From CAZQFV01 sp964592645 (GTDB lineage Bacteria > Chloroflexota > Chloroflexia > DTKN01): a stretch of 35,243 nucleotides of DNA. The stretch lies in contig CAZQFV010000031.1 of the NCBI GenBank assembly GCA_964592645.1, positions 1-35,243 on the forward strand, written 5' to 3'. Position numbers and translations under genes: made by a program. The notes under the pieces are model-generated. The model made no database searches. It had not been told where the DNA came from and saw only the letters and a program-made list of their open reading frames with translations. Below are positions 1-8,412 of the stretch, piece after piece. The stretch's first letter is position 1, and every line of letters starts with the position of its first letter.

Positions 1-6
1 CACCAA

Positions 7-35
7 AGATTACACCAACAACGCCGTTCTGTCAA
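7..35 (-). promoter_or_regulatory. Possible promoter reading off the left edge
   Basis: On the minus strand there is TTGACA (30-35), a 17-nt spacer and TAATCT (7-12). It would serve a minus-strand gene to the left of the window. The TTGACA lies inside a sequence that also resembles an insertion-sequence end (TGTCTGAAAAGT on the minus strand), so the promoter reading is tentative. Nothing else is seen in 1-58. Confidence 0.35.
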
Positions 36-58
36 CTTTTCAGACACGCTCTAAGAGA

Positions 59-847
59 TCAATAAAGCCGCCGATCCGCCAGGACCGGGAACTGCGCCCG
101 CGCCCGGGCGACCTCCCCCAAGTCGATATCGGCCAGGAGTAGCTCCTCACCCTCGCCCCCTTCCACCAAAACCTGCCCCCAGGGGCCGACGACGGCCGAA
201 CGCCCGGCGTAGACCGTCCCGGCGCGATCGCTGCCGACACGGTTGACGGCGGCCAGGAAGCACTGGTTCTCGATTGCCCGGGCCCGTAGGAGCACCTGCC
301 AGTGCTCCGCCCGGCGGTGGGGCCACTGAGCCGGCAGCAGGATTAGCGCCGCCCCCTGCCCGGCAAAACGGCGGAAGAGCTCGGGAAAGCGCAGATCGTA
401 GCAGATGGCCAGGGCGGTCCGCCCCCATGGCAGGTCAAAGACCGGGGCAGTGTCGCCCGGGGCCAGGTACTCTTTCTCCTGCATCGGGGCAAAAAGGTGC
501 ACCTTGCGGTAGGCTGCCAGTTCCCGGCCCTGGGGCGAAAGGAGCAGGGCGGTATTGGCCGGCCGGCCGGCGTCGTCCCGGCGCAGCACCGATCCGGCGA
601 TGGCCAATCCCGTGTCCTGGGCCAGGCCGGCCAGCCGGCCCTGCCAGGTGGCCTCCCAGTCGCGGGCGTGCGCTAGGGCCTGCTGTAGGTCGAACCCGCT
701 CAGCCACAGTTCGGGGAGTAAAAGGAGCTGGGCTTCCTGGGCGGCGGCCTCCCGCGCCAGGAAGGCGGCCCGGGCCCAGTTGTCGGCCGGCCGTCCGGCC
801 AGGACGTCCATCTGCCCCAGGGCGATCCTCAAGGTTGCGCCTTCCAT
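59..847 (-). CDS. Carbon-nitrogen hydrolase (nitrilase superfamily)
   Basis: A 262-residue cytoplasmic amidase-type hydrolase. The nitrilase triad is visible: Glu46 in LLPELWLSGF, Lys115 in YRKVHLF and Cys149 in AICYDLRFPELFR. Length and motifs fit the small omega-amidase/YafV-like branch, which hydrolyses the amide of alpha-keto acid amides or similar small substrates. The exact substrate cannot be read from sequence. The ATG start overlaps the end of the RodZ-like gene by 19 bases, so the two are probably translationally coupled. It is the last gene of a minus-strand run that starts at the promoter near 4 kb. Enzyme class is solid; substrate is not. Confidence 0.88.
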   Translation of the reverse strand: MEGATLRIALGQMDVLAGRPADNWARAAFLAREAAAQEAQLLLLPELWLSGFDLQQALAHARDWEATWQGRLAGLAQDTGLAIAGSVLRRDDAGRPANTALLLSPQGRELAAYRKVHLFAPMQEKEYLAPGDTAPVFDLPWGRTALAICYDLRFPELFRRFAGQGAALILLPAQWPHRRAEHWQVLLRARAIENQCFLAAVNRVGSDRAGTVYAGRSAVVGPWGQVLVEGGEGEELLLADIDLGEVARARAQFPVLADRRLY

Positions 848-1581
848 ACCTGTGTCAAAACCTGTCCCGCCCGGCCCTGCACCCCCAGGTCGCGGCCGTT
901 CAGGGTGACACGCACCCCCCCGGCATTGCCCATGAGGACAATCAACTCCCGATCGGCCCGGAACGCGCGGCTCGTCCCGGCGCGCAGCGTGCCTTCATAG
1001 ACGCGCGCCCCATCGGCCGTGACCCGCACCCAACAGTCCGCGGTGACCTGGAAGACGGCCTCCACGCCGGCGTAGGCCGTGGCGGTGACGGTGGGCGTGG
1101 CGGTGATGGTCGGCGGCCCCGGCAGCACGCGCACGGTGGGCGTGGCCGTGGGCAGGATGTTGGTGGGGGTCGGTGGGGGCACCGTGGCCGTCGGCGGGGG
1201 CACGGGCGGCCTCACCCAGCCGTAGTAGATAAAGTAGCCCAGGACAAACATCACCACCAGGGCCACGAGGAAAAAGCCCAACCCCGGCAGGGAAAAGGAG
1301 CGCGCCTTGGGCAGCGGCACGAGCGGAGCAATCGAGACCAGATCGGGGTCTCCCTGGTCGCGCTGGTAGAGGTCCAACAGCTCCTGGGCCGGCAGTCCCA
1401 GCGCCAGGGCATAGTTGCGGAGGAACCCGCGCACATGCACATCGGCGGGCAGGGCCTTGTAGTTCCCCTCCTCCAACGCTTCCAGGTACTCACGCCGAAT
1501 CCGCGTCCGCTGGGCGGCGTCGTCCAGGGACCAACGGTGTTCTTCGCGTCGCTGCCGCAGGGCATCGCCCAAAACCGACAT
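829..1581 (-). CDS. RodZ-like HTH membrane protein with DUF4115 domain
   Basis: 250 residues. Residues 1-75 are a RodZ-type helix-turn-helix (GDALRQRREE, then RRIRREYLEALEEGNY-like and FLRNYALALGLP segments). A single membrane helix lies at about 99-120, followed by a Pro/Thr-rich linker at about 124-170 and a C-terminal beta domain at about 171-250 of the DUF4115 kind. RodZ proteins link MreB to the cell wall machinery in rod-shaped bacteria. In Chloroflexota the same architecture is widespread, and a regulatory or envelope role is equally possible. It lies 30 bases downstream of the PP2C-like gene and overlaps the hydrolase gene. No DNA target can be inferred. Confidence 0.82.
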   Translation of the reverse strand: MSVLGDALRQRREEHRWSLDDAAQRTRIRREYLEALEEGNYKALPADVHVRGFLRNYALALGLPAQELLDLYQRDQGDPDLVSIAPLVPLPKARSFSLPGLGFFLVALVVMFVLGYFIYYGWVRPPVPPPTATVPPPTPTNILPTATPTVRVLPGPPTITATPTVTATAYAGVEAVFQVTADCWVRVTADGARVYEGTLRAGTSRAFRADRELIVLMGNAGGVRVTLNGRDLGVQGRAGQVLTQVWKAQP

Positions 1582-1611
1582 CGTCTCTCCTGGCGGGCGC
1601 CGAGCCCTCCG

Positions 1612-3936
1612 CTACGGGGTCGGCGCCCTTGTCGAAGCAGGCCCGGTTGTAGGGGCGGGCTCGGCCACCAGCGGCGGCAACACCGCCCGATAGAGGCTAT
1701 GGCCCGCGACCAGGTAGCAGAGGCCCTGCTGCTCCCGGATAACCACGGCCCGCACGTCCACCAGGTCGTCATCCGTGGGCCCGCGCAGGTCACGCACCAA
1801 GGCCGGCCCGCCCTCTTTGCGCAGTTGGATCACCCGGCCGCCATAGCTATCGACCAGGTATAGGAACTCGCTGTCCACATTGGTATAGGAGTTCACGACC
1901 ACCAAGGTGGACGGGTAGATGCGCGCCTTGTAGTCCTGGAAGGAGATCGTCCGTTCCAACAGCCCTCGGGAGAGAATCTGGGCGGTTCCGTCCTGCAAGA
2001 CGAGGTAGATCGAGCCATCGATCGTCATGTCCACGGCCTCGCCCACGCGCGCCGCCCGCGAGTCCTTGACCCAGGCTTCGGGCCGCAACTCATAGGCGTT
2101 GCAGTAGTACTTGGAGACCTGGCCCGGTTCCCCCTTGAGGATGTAGACGTTCCCGATGTAACCCTCCATGTCGATCTGGCCGGCGTTCCAGGGAGAGCCG
2201 CTGGAGAGGGCATAGCTCTCCCACTGCCCGCTGTGGTGGAGGTACAGCCAGTGGTCGGCGTCCACGGCTGCCAGCCAGGTGGTGGCCGCCTCGTCGGGCA
2301 GACAATCCCGGGGCCGGGACAGGGCGGCGATGTCCAGGATGGGGCCCACCGGGCGGCCCTGGATGCGCATGCCCGGCCAGAGGATCGGGCTGAAGAGGTT
2401 GTTGGGGCGGTCGTACAGGTAGACGGCACCCTGCTCGCCCTCCAGCACGTAGACACTTTCGCCGATCATGATCAGGTCCTGGAAAACGCAGTGGGTACAG
2501 GGGGCCGGGAATCCTTCCTGGGCCATGGTGGCGCTCATCGTCTGTGAACCGACCACCTCCTCCAGTTCGAGGAAGCGGACGACATGGTTGATGCGGTCGC
2601 GTTCGGCGCGCAGGTCGTGCAAGGCGTACTCCAGGCTGGGCTGGGGCCTGTCGGGGGTCAGATTGGACAGGAGGGCCTGCTCGGCCTCGGCGAGCAGGTC
2701 GTTGGCCTCCTTCAGGTCGGTAGTCTGGCCGGCCTGGGCGACCTTGGTCTTGGTCTCCTCGATCAACTCGCGCAGCAGCGTCTCTTGCCGGGCGCGGGTG
2801 CCCTGGATGGTGAAAAAGATGAGCAAGCTCAGGACGATGAGCGCGGCTGCCCCCAGAAAGTAGGGCCCGATGCGGCGCCTTTCCCTGGGGGCCCGAATGC
2901 GCATCTTGGGCCGCTCCAGGGGGGGGAATGGGGACCGCGGGCGGAAGAGCCCCCGCAGCGACTGGAGCGCCGTCTTCCACCACGGGCCGGACGGCTTGGG
3001 CCGCGCCAGGGGCGGCGGGATCTCCGGCTCACGCGGCGGGGCGGGCCGGGGCCGCGGGCGCACCTTGGGGGGACGCCGGCCGGCCGCCTTGGGGCGCTGG
3101 AAGAGCCGGCGGACCTCGCCCCCCAGGAACCCGCCAAAGGCGGAAATGGTCTCGCCGACCAGTCGGGCCCGTTCCTGCAGGCCGGCCTTGGAGAAGAACG
3201 CCGTGGCCTGCCGGCTGAGCGCCGGCTGCAGCTCCACCACCATCGCCCCCGCCTCGGCGAACCCCTGCTGGTGGACGCGGCGGTACAGGTGCTCCACGAC
3301 ATCGGCCGGCTCCTGGTAGAGCAGGACCTGCTCGGCATCCGCTTTGCCCAGGGTGCGCCCAATGTTGCTGGTGCACAGGCAGAAAGAGTCCCCCGCCTGG
3401 AGCGCGCTGTGGAAGAACTCGATCTGCACATCCTCGGACCAACCCATGGCCAGCAGCCGGGCTACCGTGGGCATGGTGGCCGCCTCCGGGTCCCAGGATG
3501 GGCTCGAGGGGAAAGGCTGCACGCGGCCCTGGTGGACCACATAGGCCTGTCCGGGGAGAACCTGGGCCAGGAAGAGCTCTTCCCCCCGCACCACCGCGGC
3601 GGTGACGCCGATGGTGATCTTCTCATGGCCGGAGACCGCCATGTTGTGGCGAAAGAGGTTCAGGTTTGCCTCCCGGAAGGCCCGCGTCAGGCAGGTGGTG
3701 ATGCTGGGGGAGGTGGCGGCGTAGTAGGCCTGGGCAATCTCCGTGACGACCCGGCGCGCCGCCTGGTAGCCTCGCCCCCCTTCCGGGACAGGTTCGGCCA
3801 AGAGGTACAGGCTGCCCTTCCAGCGGGCCGCCGGAGAAGCGGGCGAAGGTTCCCGCGCCAGGATACAGTCACTGGCGGTCCGGCAGATCCCTCCCATCAA
3901 CCCGAACTGGCCGGACGATGTTTTGAGCCGGGCCAT
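1612..3936 (-). CDS. Membrane protein with degenerate PP2C-like domain and C-terminal propeller-like region
   Basis: 774 residues. Residues about 30-240 look like a PP2C phosphatase fold: an ITIGVTAAVVRGEELFLAQV strand pair at about 107-126 matches the family's GTT..A-V-GDS region. The metal-binding Asp positions are not kept: VGDSR is replaced by VLPGQ (126-130), and SDG by TSN (189-191). A Pro/Arg-rich linker (about 280-355) leads to one membrane helix (357-377), a coiled-coil-like stretch and an extracytoplasmic region with repeated YLYDxP and YLVDS-like strands that suggest a beta-propeller. It has its own strong promoter and a GGAGGAG ribosome site before the ATG at 3936. It may be a pseudophosphatase sensor; its partner is unknown. 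Confidence 0.65.
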   Translation of the reverse strand: MARLKTSSGQFGLMGGICRTASDCILAREPSPASPAARWKGSLYLLAEPVPEGGRGYQAARRVVTEIAQAYYAATSPSITTCLTRAFREANLNLFRHNMAVSGHEKITIGVTAAVVRGEELFLAQVLPGQAYVVHQGRVQPFPSSPSWDPEAATMPTVARLLAMGWSEDVQIEFFHSALQAGDSFCLCTSNIGRTLGKADAEQVLLYQEPADVVEHLYRRVHQQGFAEAGAMVVELQPALSRQATAFFSKAGLQERARLVGETISAFGGFLGGEVRRLFQRPKAAGRRPPKVRPRPRPAPPREPEIPPPLARPKPSGPWWKTALQSLRGLFRPRSPFPPLERPKMRIRAPRERRRIGPYFLGAAALIVLSLLIFFTIQGTRARQETLLRELIEETKTKVAQAGQTTDLKEANDLLAEAEQALLSNLTPDRPQPSLEYALHDLRAERDRINHVVRFLELEEVVGSQTMSATMAQEGFPAPCTHCVFQDLIMIGESVYVLEGEQGAVYLYDRPNNLFSPILWPGMRIQGRPVGPILDIAALSRPRDCLPDEAATTWLAAVDADHWLYLHHSGQWESYALSSGSPWNAGQIDMEGYIGNVYILKGEPGQVSKYYCNAYELRPEAWVKDSRAARVGEAVDMTIDGSIYLVLQDGTAQILSRGLLERTISFQDYKARIYPSTLVVVNSYTNVDSEFLYLVDSYGGRVIQLRKEGGPALVRDLRGPTDDDLVDVRAVVIREQQGLCYLVAGHSLYRAVLPPLVAEPAPTTGPASTRAPTP

Positions 3937-3986
3937 CGCTCCTCCTTCGTTGCCATGCCTTTTGACCGGGAAGCGAGTTTCCCTCT

Positions 3987-4015
3987 ATTATAGCATGTTT
4001 TCTCTCGACAATCAA
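3987..4015 (-). promoter_or_regulatory. Promoter of the PP2C-like/RodZ-like/hydrolase operon
   Basis: Minus strand: TTGATT at 4010-4015, 17-nt spacer, extended -10 TGCTATAAT with TATAAT at 3987-3992. It begins 5 bases after the smc stop codon. The three downstream genes therefore need not depend on read-through from smc. The AAGGAGGAG ribosome site at 3940-3948 follows. Confidence 0.8.
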
Positions 4016-4019
4016 AAAA

Positions 4020-7000
4020 TTACGCCGCACTCGGCGGCGGCTCGGCGCCCGCCTCTTCCAGCCGCAGCGACAGCACCCGGGAAGTGCCGTCGTCGGCCAT
4101 GGTGACGCCATAGAGGGTGTGAGCAGCCTGCACGGTGCCGCGGTTATGAGTGATGACGATGAACTGCGTCCGCGCCGCCAGCTCCTCCAGGCACTCCCGG
4201 AAGCGCCCGACATTGGCCTCGTCGAGCATCGCGTCCACCTCGTCCAGCAGGCAGAAGGGACGGGGGTTGACCTTGAGAATGGCAAAGAGCAGCGCCGCCG
4301 AGGTCAAGGCGCGCTCTCCCCCGGAAAGGAGCGCCAGGCTGTGGGCGCGCTTGCCGGGAGCCCGGGCAACGATCTCCACCCCCATGCCGGCCAGCCCGCT
4401 GTCATCCTCCTCCAGGCGCACCAGGCGCAGCGAGGCCGTCCCGCCGCCAAAGAGACGGGCAAAGTACCCCTGGAACTCGCGGTTGATGGCCTCAAAGGTC
4501 TCCTGGAAGCGTTCCTCCATGGCCCGGTCCAACTCGGCGATGACCTGCTGCAGCGAATGGGAGGCGGCCGTCAGGTCGGCCAACTGCTGCCCCAGGAATT
4601 CGTAGCGCTCCCGGGCCTCTTGGTATTCCTCCTCGGCCAACGGGTTCACCGGCCCAACCCGGCGGACCTCCTCGCGCAGGTGGGCGATACGCCTCTCCCA
4701 CTCCTCGCCGGGCAGGGAGGTGTCCAGCGGCGCGCGGGCCCATTCCGGCGGATCCTCGAGCAGGGCGTTCAGAAAGGCCTCGCCGGCCGGGCCGTAGGCA
4801 TCGGCCTCCGGCCCGAGGTCAGCCAGGCCGCGGCGCAGCACGTCGCGCAGGCGGTCTTGCTGCCGCTGCTCCTCCATCGCCGCTCGCGCGGCAGCGGCCT
4901 CATCGTCCAGCACGATCTGACGGCGCCGCGACGCCTCCTCCTCCCAGCGCGCCAGCTCGTTCAGCGACACGGCAGAGGGGGCCGCCGCTTCGAGCAGTGC
5001 CGCCTGTTCCGCGCCAACCTGGGCAATTTCCTCTGCCAGGGCGGCGCTGCGCTCTTCCCAGCGGGCAACCTGGGCCAGCGCCTCCTGCAGGCGCTGCGTC
5101 CCTGCGGCGATCTGCTGCTGCAGGCGTTCGGCGTTGCGCCGGCCCAGCTCCTCCAGCATCTGCTGGTTTTCCAGCTCCTTCTGCGCCACGGCCCAGGCCG
5201 TGCGGGATTCCTGCCAGAGGTCGCGGGCCCGGTTGTACTCCTCCCCGGCCGCCTGCTCATCCAGCGCCAACTGCCGGCCCTGCTCCTGCAGCGACTCCTG
5301 ATCCCGGCGCAGTTCCTCCAGGCGGGACTGTAGGGCGGCGGACTCGGCGGCGATCTGCCCCTGTTCCTCGCCCAGGGTGGCCAGGCGCTGCTCATGGCGG
5401 GCGATCTCGGCGGCGATGCGGGCCCCCTCCCGGGCGACCTCCTGGATGAGGCGATCCTGGCCCTCGCGGCCGATGCGCAGCTCCTCGCGCTGGCGGTTGT
5501 AGGTGCCCAGGGACTGCTCCAGGGTGGCCCGCCGCTGCTGGGCGTCTTGCTGGGCCTGTTCGGCCTGCCGGCAGGACTCCTCGGCCGCGGCCACGGCGTG
5601 GACCAGTCCCTGCCGCTCGCGCTCCAGGGCCAGGTCGCCGTGCCCCTGGGGCACCCGACCCCCGCGCAGCACGCCCTCGGCGGCCAGGGCCTCCCCCTGG
5701 GGGGTGACGACCGTCCATCCCGGGGGCAGATTGTCCGCCAGGCGGCGGGCCTCCTGGCGGTCGGCGGCGAGCAAGACGCGGCCGAGCAGGCAGGCCAGGG
5801 CCGGCCCGGCCTCGGGGGGATAGGACAGGTGATCGAGCAGCAGCGAAGCCCCTGGGGGAATCTCGGGGCGCGGCGGCGGGCGCAGGGCCTCCTGCACCAG
5901 GAGGGTAGCCCGGCCGCCGCCGGCCGCAGTGAGCCGATCGAGCGCTTCCGTCGCCTGGGCCCAGTCCGCAGACAGCAGGGCCGCGGACTGTGGGCCCAGG
6001 GTAACCTCCACGGCCGGCTCCAGGCCCGGGGGGATCGAAAGCTGGGCCAGGGCGGAGAGCAAGGCCGGCCGGCCCTCGCGGCGGGCCCACTCCTGGAGAA
6101 AGGAGGTGCCGTCCAACTGGGCGCCGCTGCGGGCGAGCGCTTCCAGCCGGGCCCGGCTCTCGGCCAGGCGGACGCGGGCCCCCTCCAGGCCGGCGATCGT
6201 CCGGCGGTGGGCTTCCTGGGCCTGAGCGACCTCGGCCCGCAGCGCCTCGCCACGCCGCAGCAACTCGCCCGCGGCATCGTCCAGCGCCTTTAGCCGGGCC
6301 GCGGCCTGCTCGGCCTGTTCGCGGTTGCGCTGCTCATGAGCCCGCAGTTCCGCCAACAGGCCGCCGCGCTCGGCCTCCTCGACCTCCAGCGCCTCCCGGC
6401 GCGTCGCCAGGAAGGAGAGGCGCTGCTCGGCCTCCTGGATATGCGCGGCGACGGCCCGCAGGGCCTGCTGGATCTCCTGGCGGCGGTTCTGGATGGACTG
6501 CCGGACGGCCTCGGCTTGGCGGAAAGCCTCCTCGCGCTGCTGCGTCTCGACCTGGAACGCGCCGGCCCGCGCCTGCAGCGCGGCCAGCGACTCCCCGGTC
6601 GCTCGTCCCCGCTCCTGCTGCTGGGCCGCTTCGCGCTGCCAGCGCTCCAACTCCGGCGACAGCTCCCGGCAGTAGCGCTCCAGGGCCCGGCGCTCCCCCT
6701 CCACCTGGGCCGCCTCCTGGCGCAGGGCCGCCTCCCGACGCTGCAGCTCCAGCTCCTTCTGACGCTGCTCCTCCTGCCAGCGCCGGCTCTCCTGCAACGA
6801 TTGGCGCAGGCCGGCCACGCGCAGGTTGGCCTCCTCCAGCGCGTCCCGGGAACGGGCCAAGCGCCCCTGGGCCTCCCGCTCCGCCGCCAGAGCCTGCTCC
6901 AGGGCGGCAGAGCCCTCGGCCCACTGCCGCCGGTACCAGGCGCGCAGGGCCTGGTGCAGGGCCGCCTGCAGCTCGGAGCGCTGACGGGCTTGCTGCGACT

Positions 7001-7613
7001 GCCGCTCCAACTGGCGCAGGCGCGGCAACAGCTCATGGCGCAGGTCCGAGACGCGGGTGATGTTGGCCGCCGTCTGGACAAGGCGCTCCTGGGCCTTCTC
7101 CCGGCGCTCGTGGTAGCGGCGCACCTCTGCTGCCTCTTCCAGGAGCACTCGCCGCTCCCGCGGGCGCAGCGACAACGCTTCGTCCACCAGCCCCTGGTGG
7201 ATCACAACGTAGGAGGAGGTCAGCCCCCCCAGGACCTGCTCCACATCCTGGAGGCGCACCCGGCGGCGGTTGATCAGGTACTCGTTCACGCCCGAGCGGT
7301 AGGCCCGCCGGGTGATCTCCAGCTCGGGGAAATCGACGGGAAAGTAGCCGTCCTCGTTGTCCAGCAGGAGAGAGACCTCGGCCATGCCCAGGGGGGCACG
7401 CGAGGAAGAGCCGCTAAAGATCACATCCTCGGTGCGCCGCCCCCGCAGGGTGGAGTAGCTCTGCTCCCCTAGCACCCAGCGCAGGGCGTCGGCCAGGTTG
7501 CTCTTGCCCGAACCGTTGGGGCCCACAACCGCGGTGACGCCCCTCTGAAACTCCAGGGAGGTCTTGCCAGCGAACGTCTTGAACCCCTGGAGCAAAAGCC
7601 GCCGGACATACAC
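4020..7613 (-). CDS. smc: Chromosome segregation protein SMC
   Basis: About 1197 residues, the usual length for bacterial SMC, an ATPase that organises and segregates the chromosome with ScpA/ScpB. Visible features: Walker A GPNGSGKSN near residue 31, a long Glu/Arg/Gln-rich coiled coil, a hinge near the middle (about residues 500-640), a second coiled coil, the ABC signature LSGGERALT and Walker B CLLDEVDAMLDE near the C terminus. Two in-frame GTG codons can start the gene. I prefer 7613 (VYVRRLLLQGFKTF, matching the family N terminus, with GAGG 6 bases upstream) over 7625, which has no ribosome site. It lies 31-43 bases after the response regulator gene and is probably cotranscribed with it. 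Confidence 0.96.
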   Translation of the reverse strand: MYVRRLLLQGFKTFAGKTSLEFQRGVTAVVGPNGSGKSNLADALRWVLGEQSYSTLRGRRTEDVIFSGSSSRAPLGMAEVSLLLDNEDGYFPVDFPELEITRRAYRSGVNEYLINRRRVRLQDVEQVLGGLTSSYVVIHQGLVDEALSLRPRERRVLLEEAAEVRRYHERREKAQERLVQTAANITRVSDLRHELLPRLRQLERQSQQARQRSELQAALHQALRAWYRRQWAEGSAALEQALAAEREAQGRLARSRDALEEANLRVAGLRQSLQESRRWQEEQRQKELELQRREAALRQEAAQVEGERRALERYCRELSPELERWQREAAQQQERGRATGESLAALQARAGAFQVETQQREEAFRQAEAVRQSIQNRRQEIQQALRAVAAHIQEAEQRLSFLATRREALEVEEAERGGLLAELRAHEQRNREQAEQAAARLKALDDAAGELLRRGEALRAEVAQAQEAHRRTIAGLEGARVRLAESRARLEALARSGAQLDGTSFLQEWARREGRPALLSALAQLSIPPGLEPAVEVTLGPQSAALLSADWAQATEALDRLTAAGGGRATLLVQEALRPPPRPEIPPGASLLLDHLSYPPEAGPALACLLGRVLLAADRQEARRLADNLPPGWTVVTPQGEALAAEGVLRGGRVPQGHGDLALERERQGLVHAVAAAEESCRQAEQAQQDAQQRRATLEQSLGTYNRQREELRIGREGQDRLIQEVAREGARIAAEIARHEQRLATLGEEQGQIAAESAALQSRLEELRRDQESLQEQGRQLALDEQAAGEEYNRARDLWQESRTAWAVAQKELENQQMLEELGRRNAERLQQQIAAGTQRLQEALAQVARWEERSAALAEEIAQVGAEQAALLEAAAPSAVSLNELARWEEEASRRRQIVLDDEAAAARAAMEEQRQQDRLRDVLRRGLADLGPEADAYGPAGEAFLNALLEDPPEWARAPLDTSLPGEEWERRIAHLREEVRRVGPVNPLAEEEYQEARERYEFLGQQLADLTAASHSLQQVIAELDRAMEERFQETFEAINREFQGYFARLFGGGTASLRLVRLEEDDSGLAGMGVEIVARAPGKRAHSLALLSGGERALTSAALLFAILKVNPRPFCLLDEVDAMLDEANVGRFRECLEELAARTQFIVITHNRGTVQAAHTLYGVTMADDGTSRVLSLRLEEAGAEPPPSAA

Positions 7614-7656
7614 GCCGTTCCTCACTCATTGTATATCTCGAGCCGTCTACCTGGCG

Positions 7657-8364
7657 CTACGGGGCCTCGATCTTGTAGCCGACGCCGCGAACCGTGCGCA
7701 GATACTCCGGCTGAGAGGGGTCGCGCTCGATCTTTTCTCGCAGCCGACGCATACAGACATCGATCAGGTTGGTCTCCCGGCCGTACTCGTACTCGCGCCC
7801 CCAGACCTGGCGGAACAGCGTCGCCCGGTCGAACACCTCGCCGGGATGGGTCGCCAGGAAGTAGAGCAGCTCGAACTCCATCGGCGTCAACTGCACATCC
7901 TTCCCGCGGATATTGACCTGGTGACGCCGGGGGTCGATCTCCAGCTCCCCCACCACCGCATCCTGGGTGTGGCGGAAGGGGCTGCCTTTGCCGACCCGCC
8001 GCAGGATCGCCTCGACCCGCGCCCGCAGCTCGCTGATGCGAAAGGGCTTGGTCACATAGTCGTCCGCCCCCAGCTTAAAGCCCTGGACCACATCGTCGGG
8101 GCCATCGCGGCAGGTCAGGATGATGATTGGGACATCCGACTCCTTGCGGATTGCCCGGCAGGCCGAGAAACCGTCGATGTAGGGCATCATCACGTCCAGG
8201 ATGACCAGGTCGTAGGGCTCCTGGCGGAAACGATTGACCGCTTCGAGCCCATCGCGAACGGCATCCACCGCGAAAGGCATGCCCTCGATCTCCTCGAGGC
8301 TGGCCTCCAGCAGTTTTCCGACATTCGGGTCGTCGTCGGCGATCAGAATACGGCGCTGTTCCAT
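7657..8364 (-). CDS. OmpR-family response regulator
   Basis: 235 residues. A receiver domain (about 1-120) has the acidic pair DDD10-12, phosphoacceptor Asp57 (VILDVMMP) and Lys in VTKPF. A winged-helix DNA-binding domain (about 135-233) has the usual PMEFELLYFLATHPGEV and RRLREKIE...VRGVGYKIE motifs. A GGAGG site precedes the ATG. No histidine kinase gene lies nearby, so it is an orphan here, placed between clpX and smc. It is a DNA-binding transcription regulator; its targets cannot be inferred. Confidence 0.93.
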   Translation of the reverse strand: MEQRRILIADDDPNVGKLLEASLEEIEGMPFAVDAVRDGLEAVNRFRQEPYDLVILDVMMPYIDGFSACRAIRKESDVPIIILTCRDGPDDVVQGFKLGADDYVTKPFRISELRARVEAILRRVGKGSPFRHTQDAVVGELEIDPRRHQVNIRGKDVQLTPMEFELLYFLATHPGEVFDRATLFRQVWGREYEYGRETNLIDVCMRRLREKIERDPSQPEYLRTVRGVGYKIEAP

Positions 8365-8412
8365 CTGCCCCTCCGTAGGGTATGGATATCGGCCACAGGT
8401 CCTGTAGCGCTG

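Noticed and set aside
274..1863. 529-codon open frame on the plus strand
   Set aside because: It is antisense to the hydrolase, RodZ-like and PP2C-like genes and Pro/Arg/Gly-rich, typical of GC-rich shadow frames.
2584..3993. 469-codon open frame on the plus strand
   Set aside because: Shadow of the PP2C-like gene; no recognisable motif.
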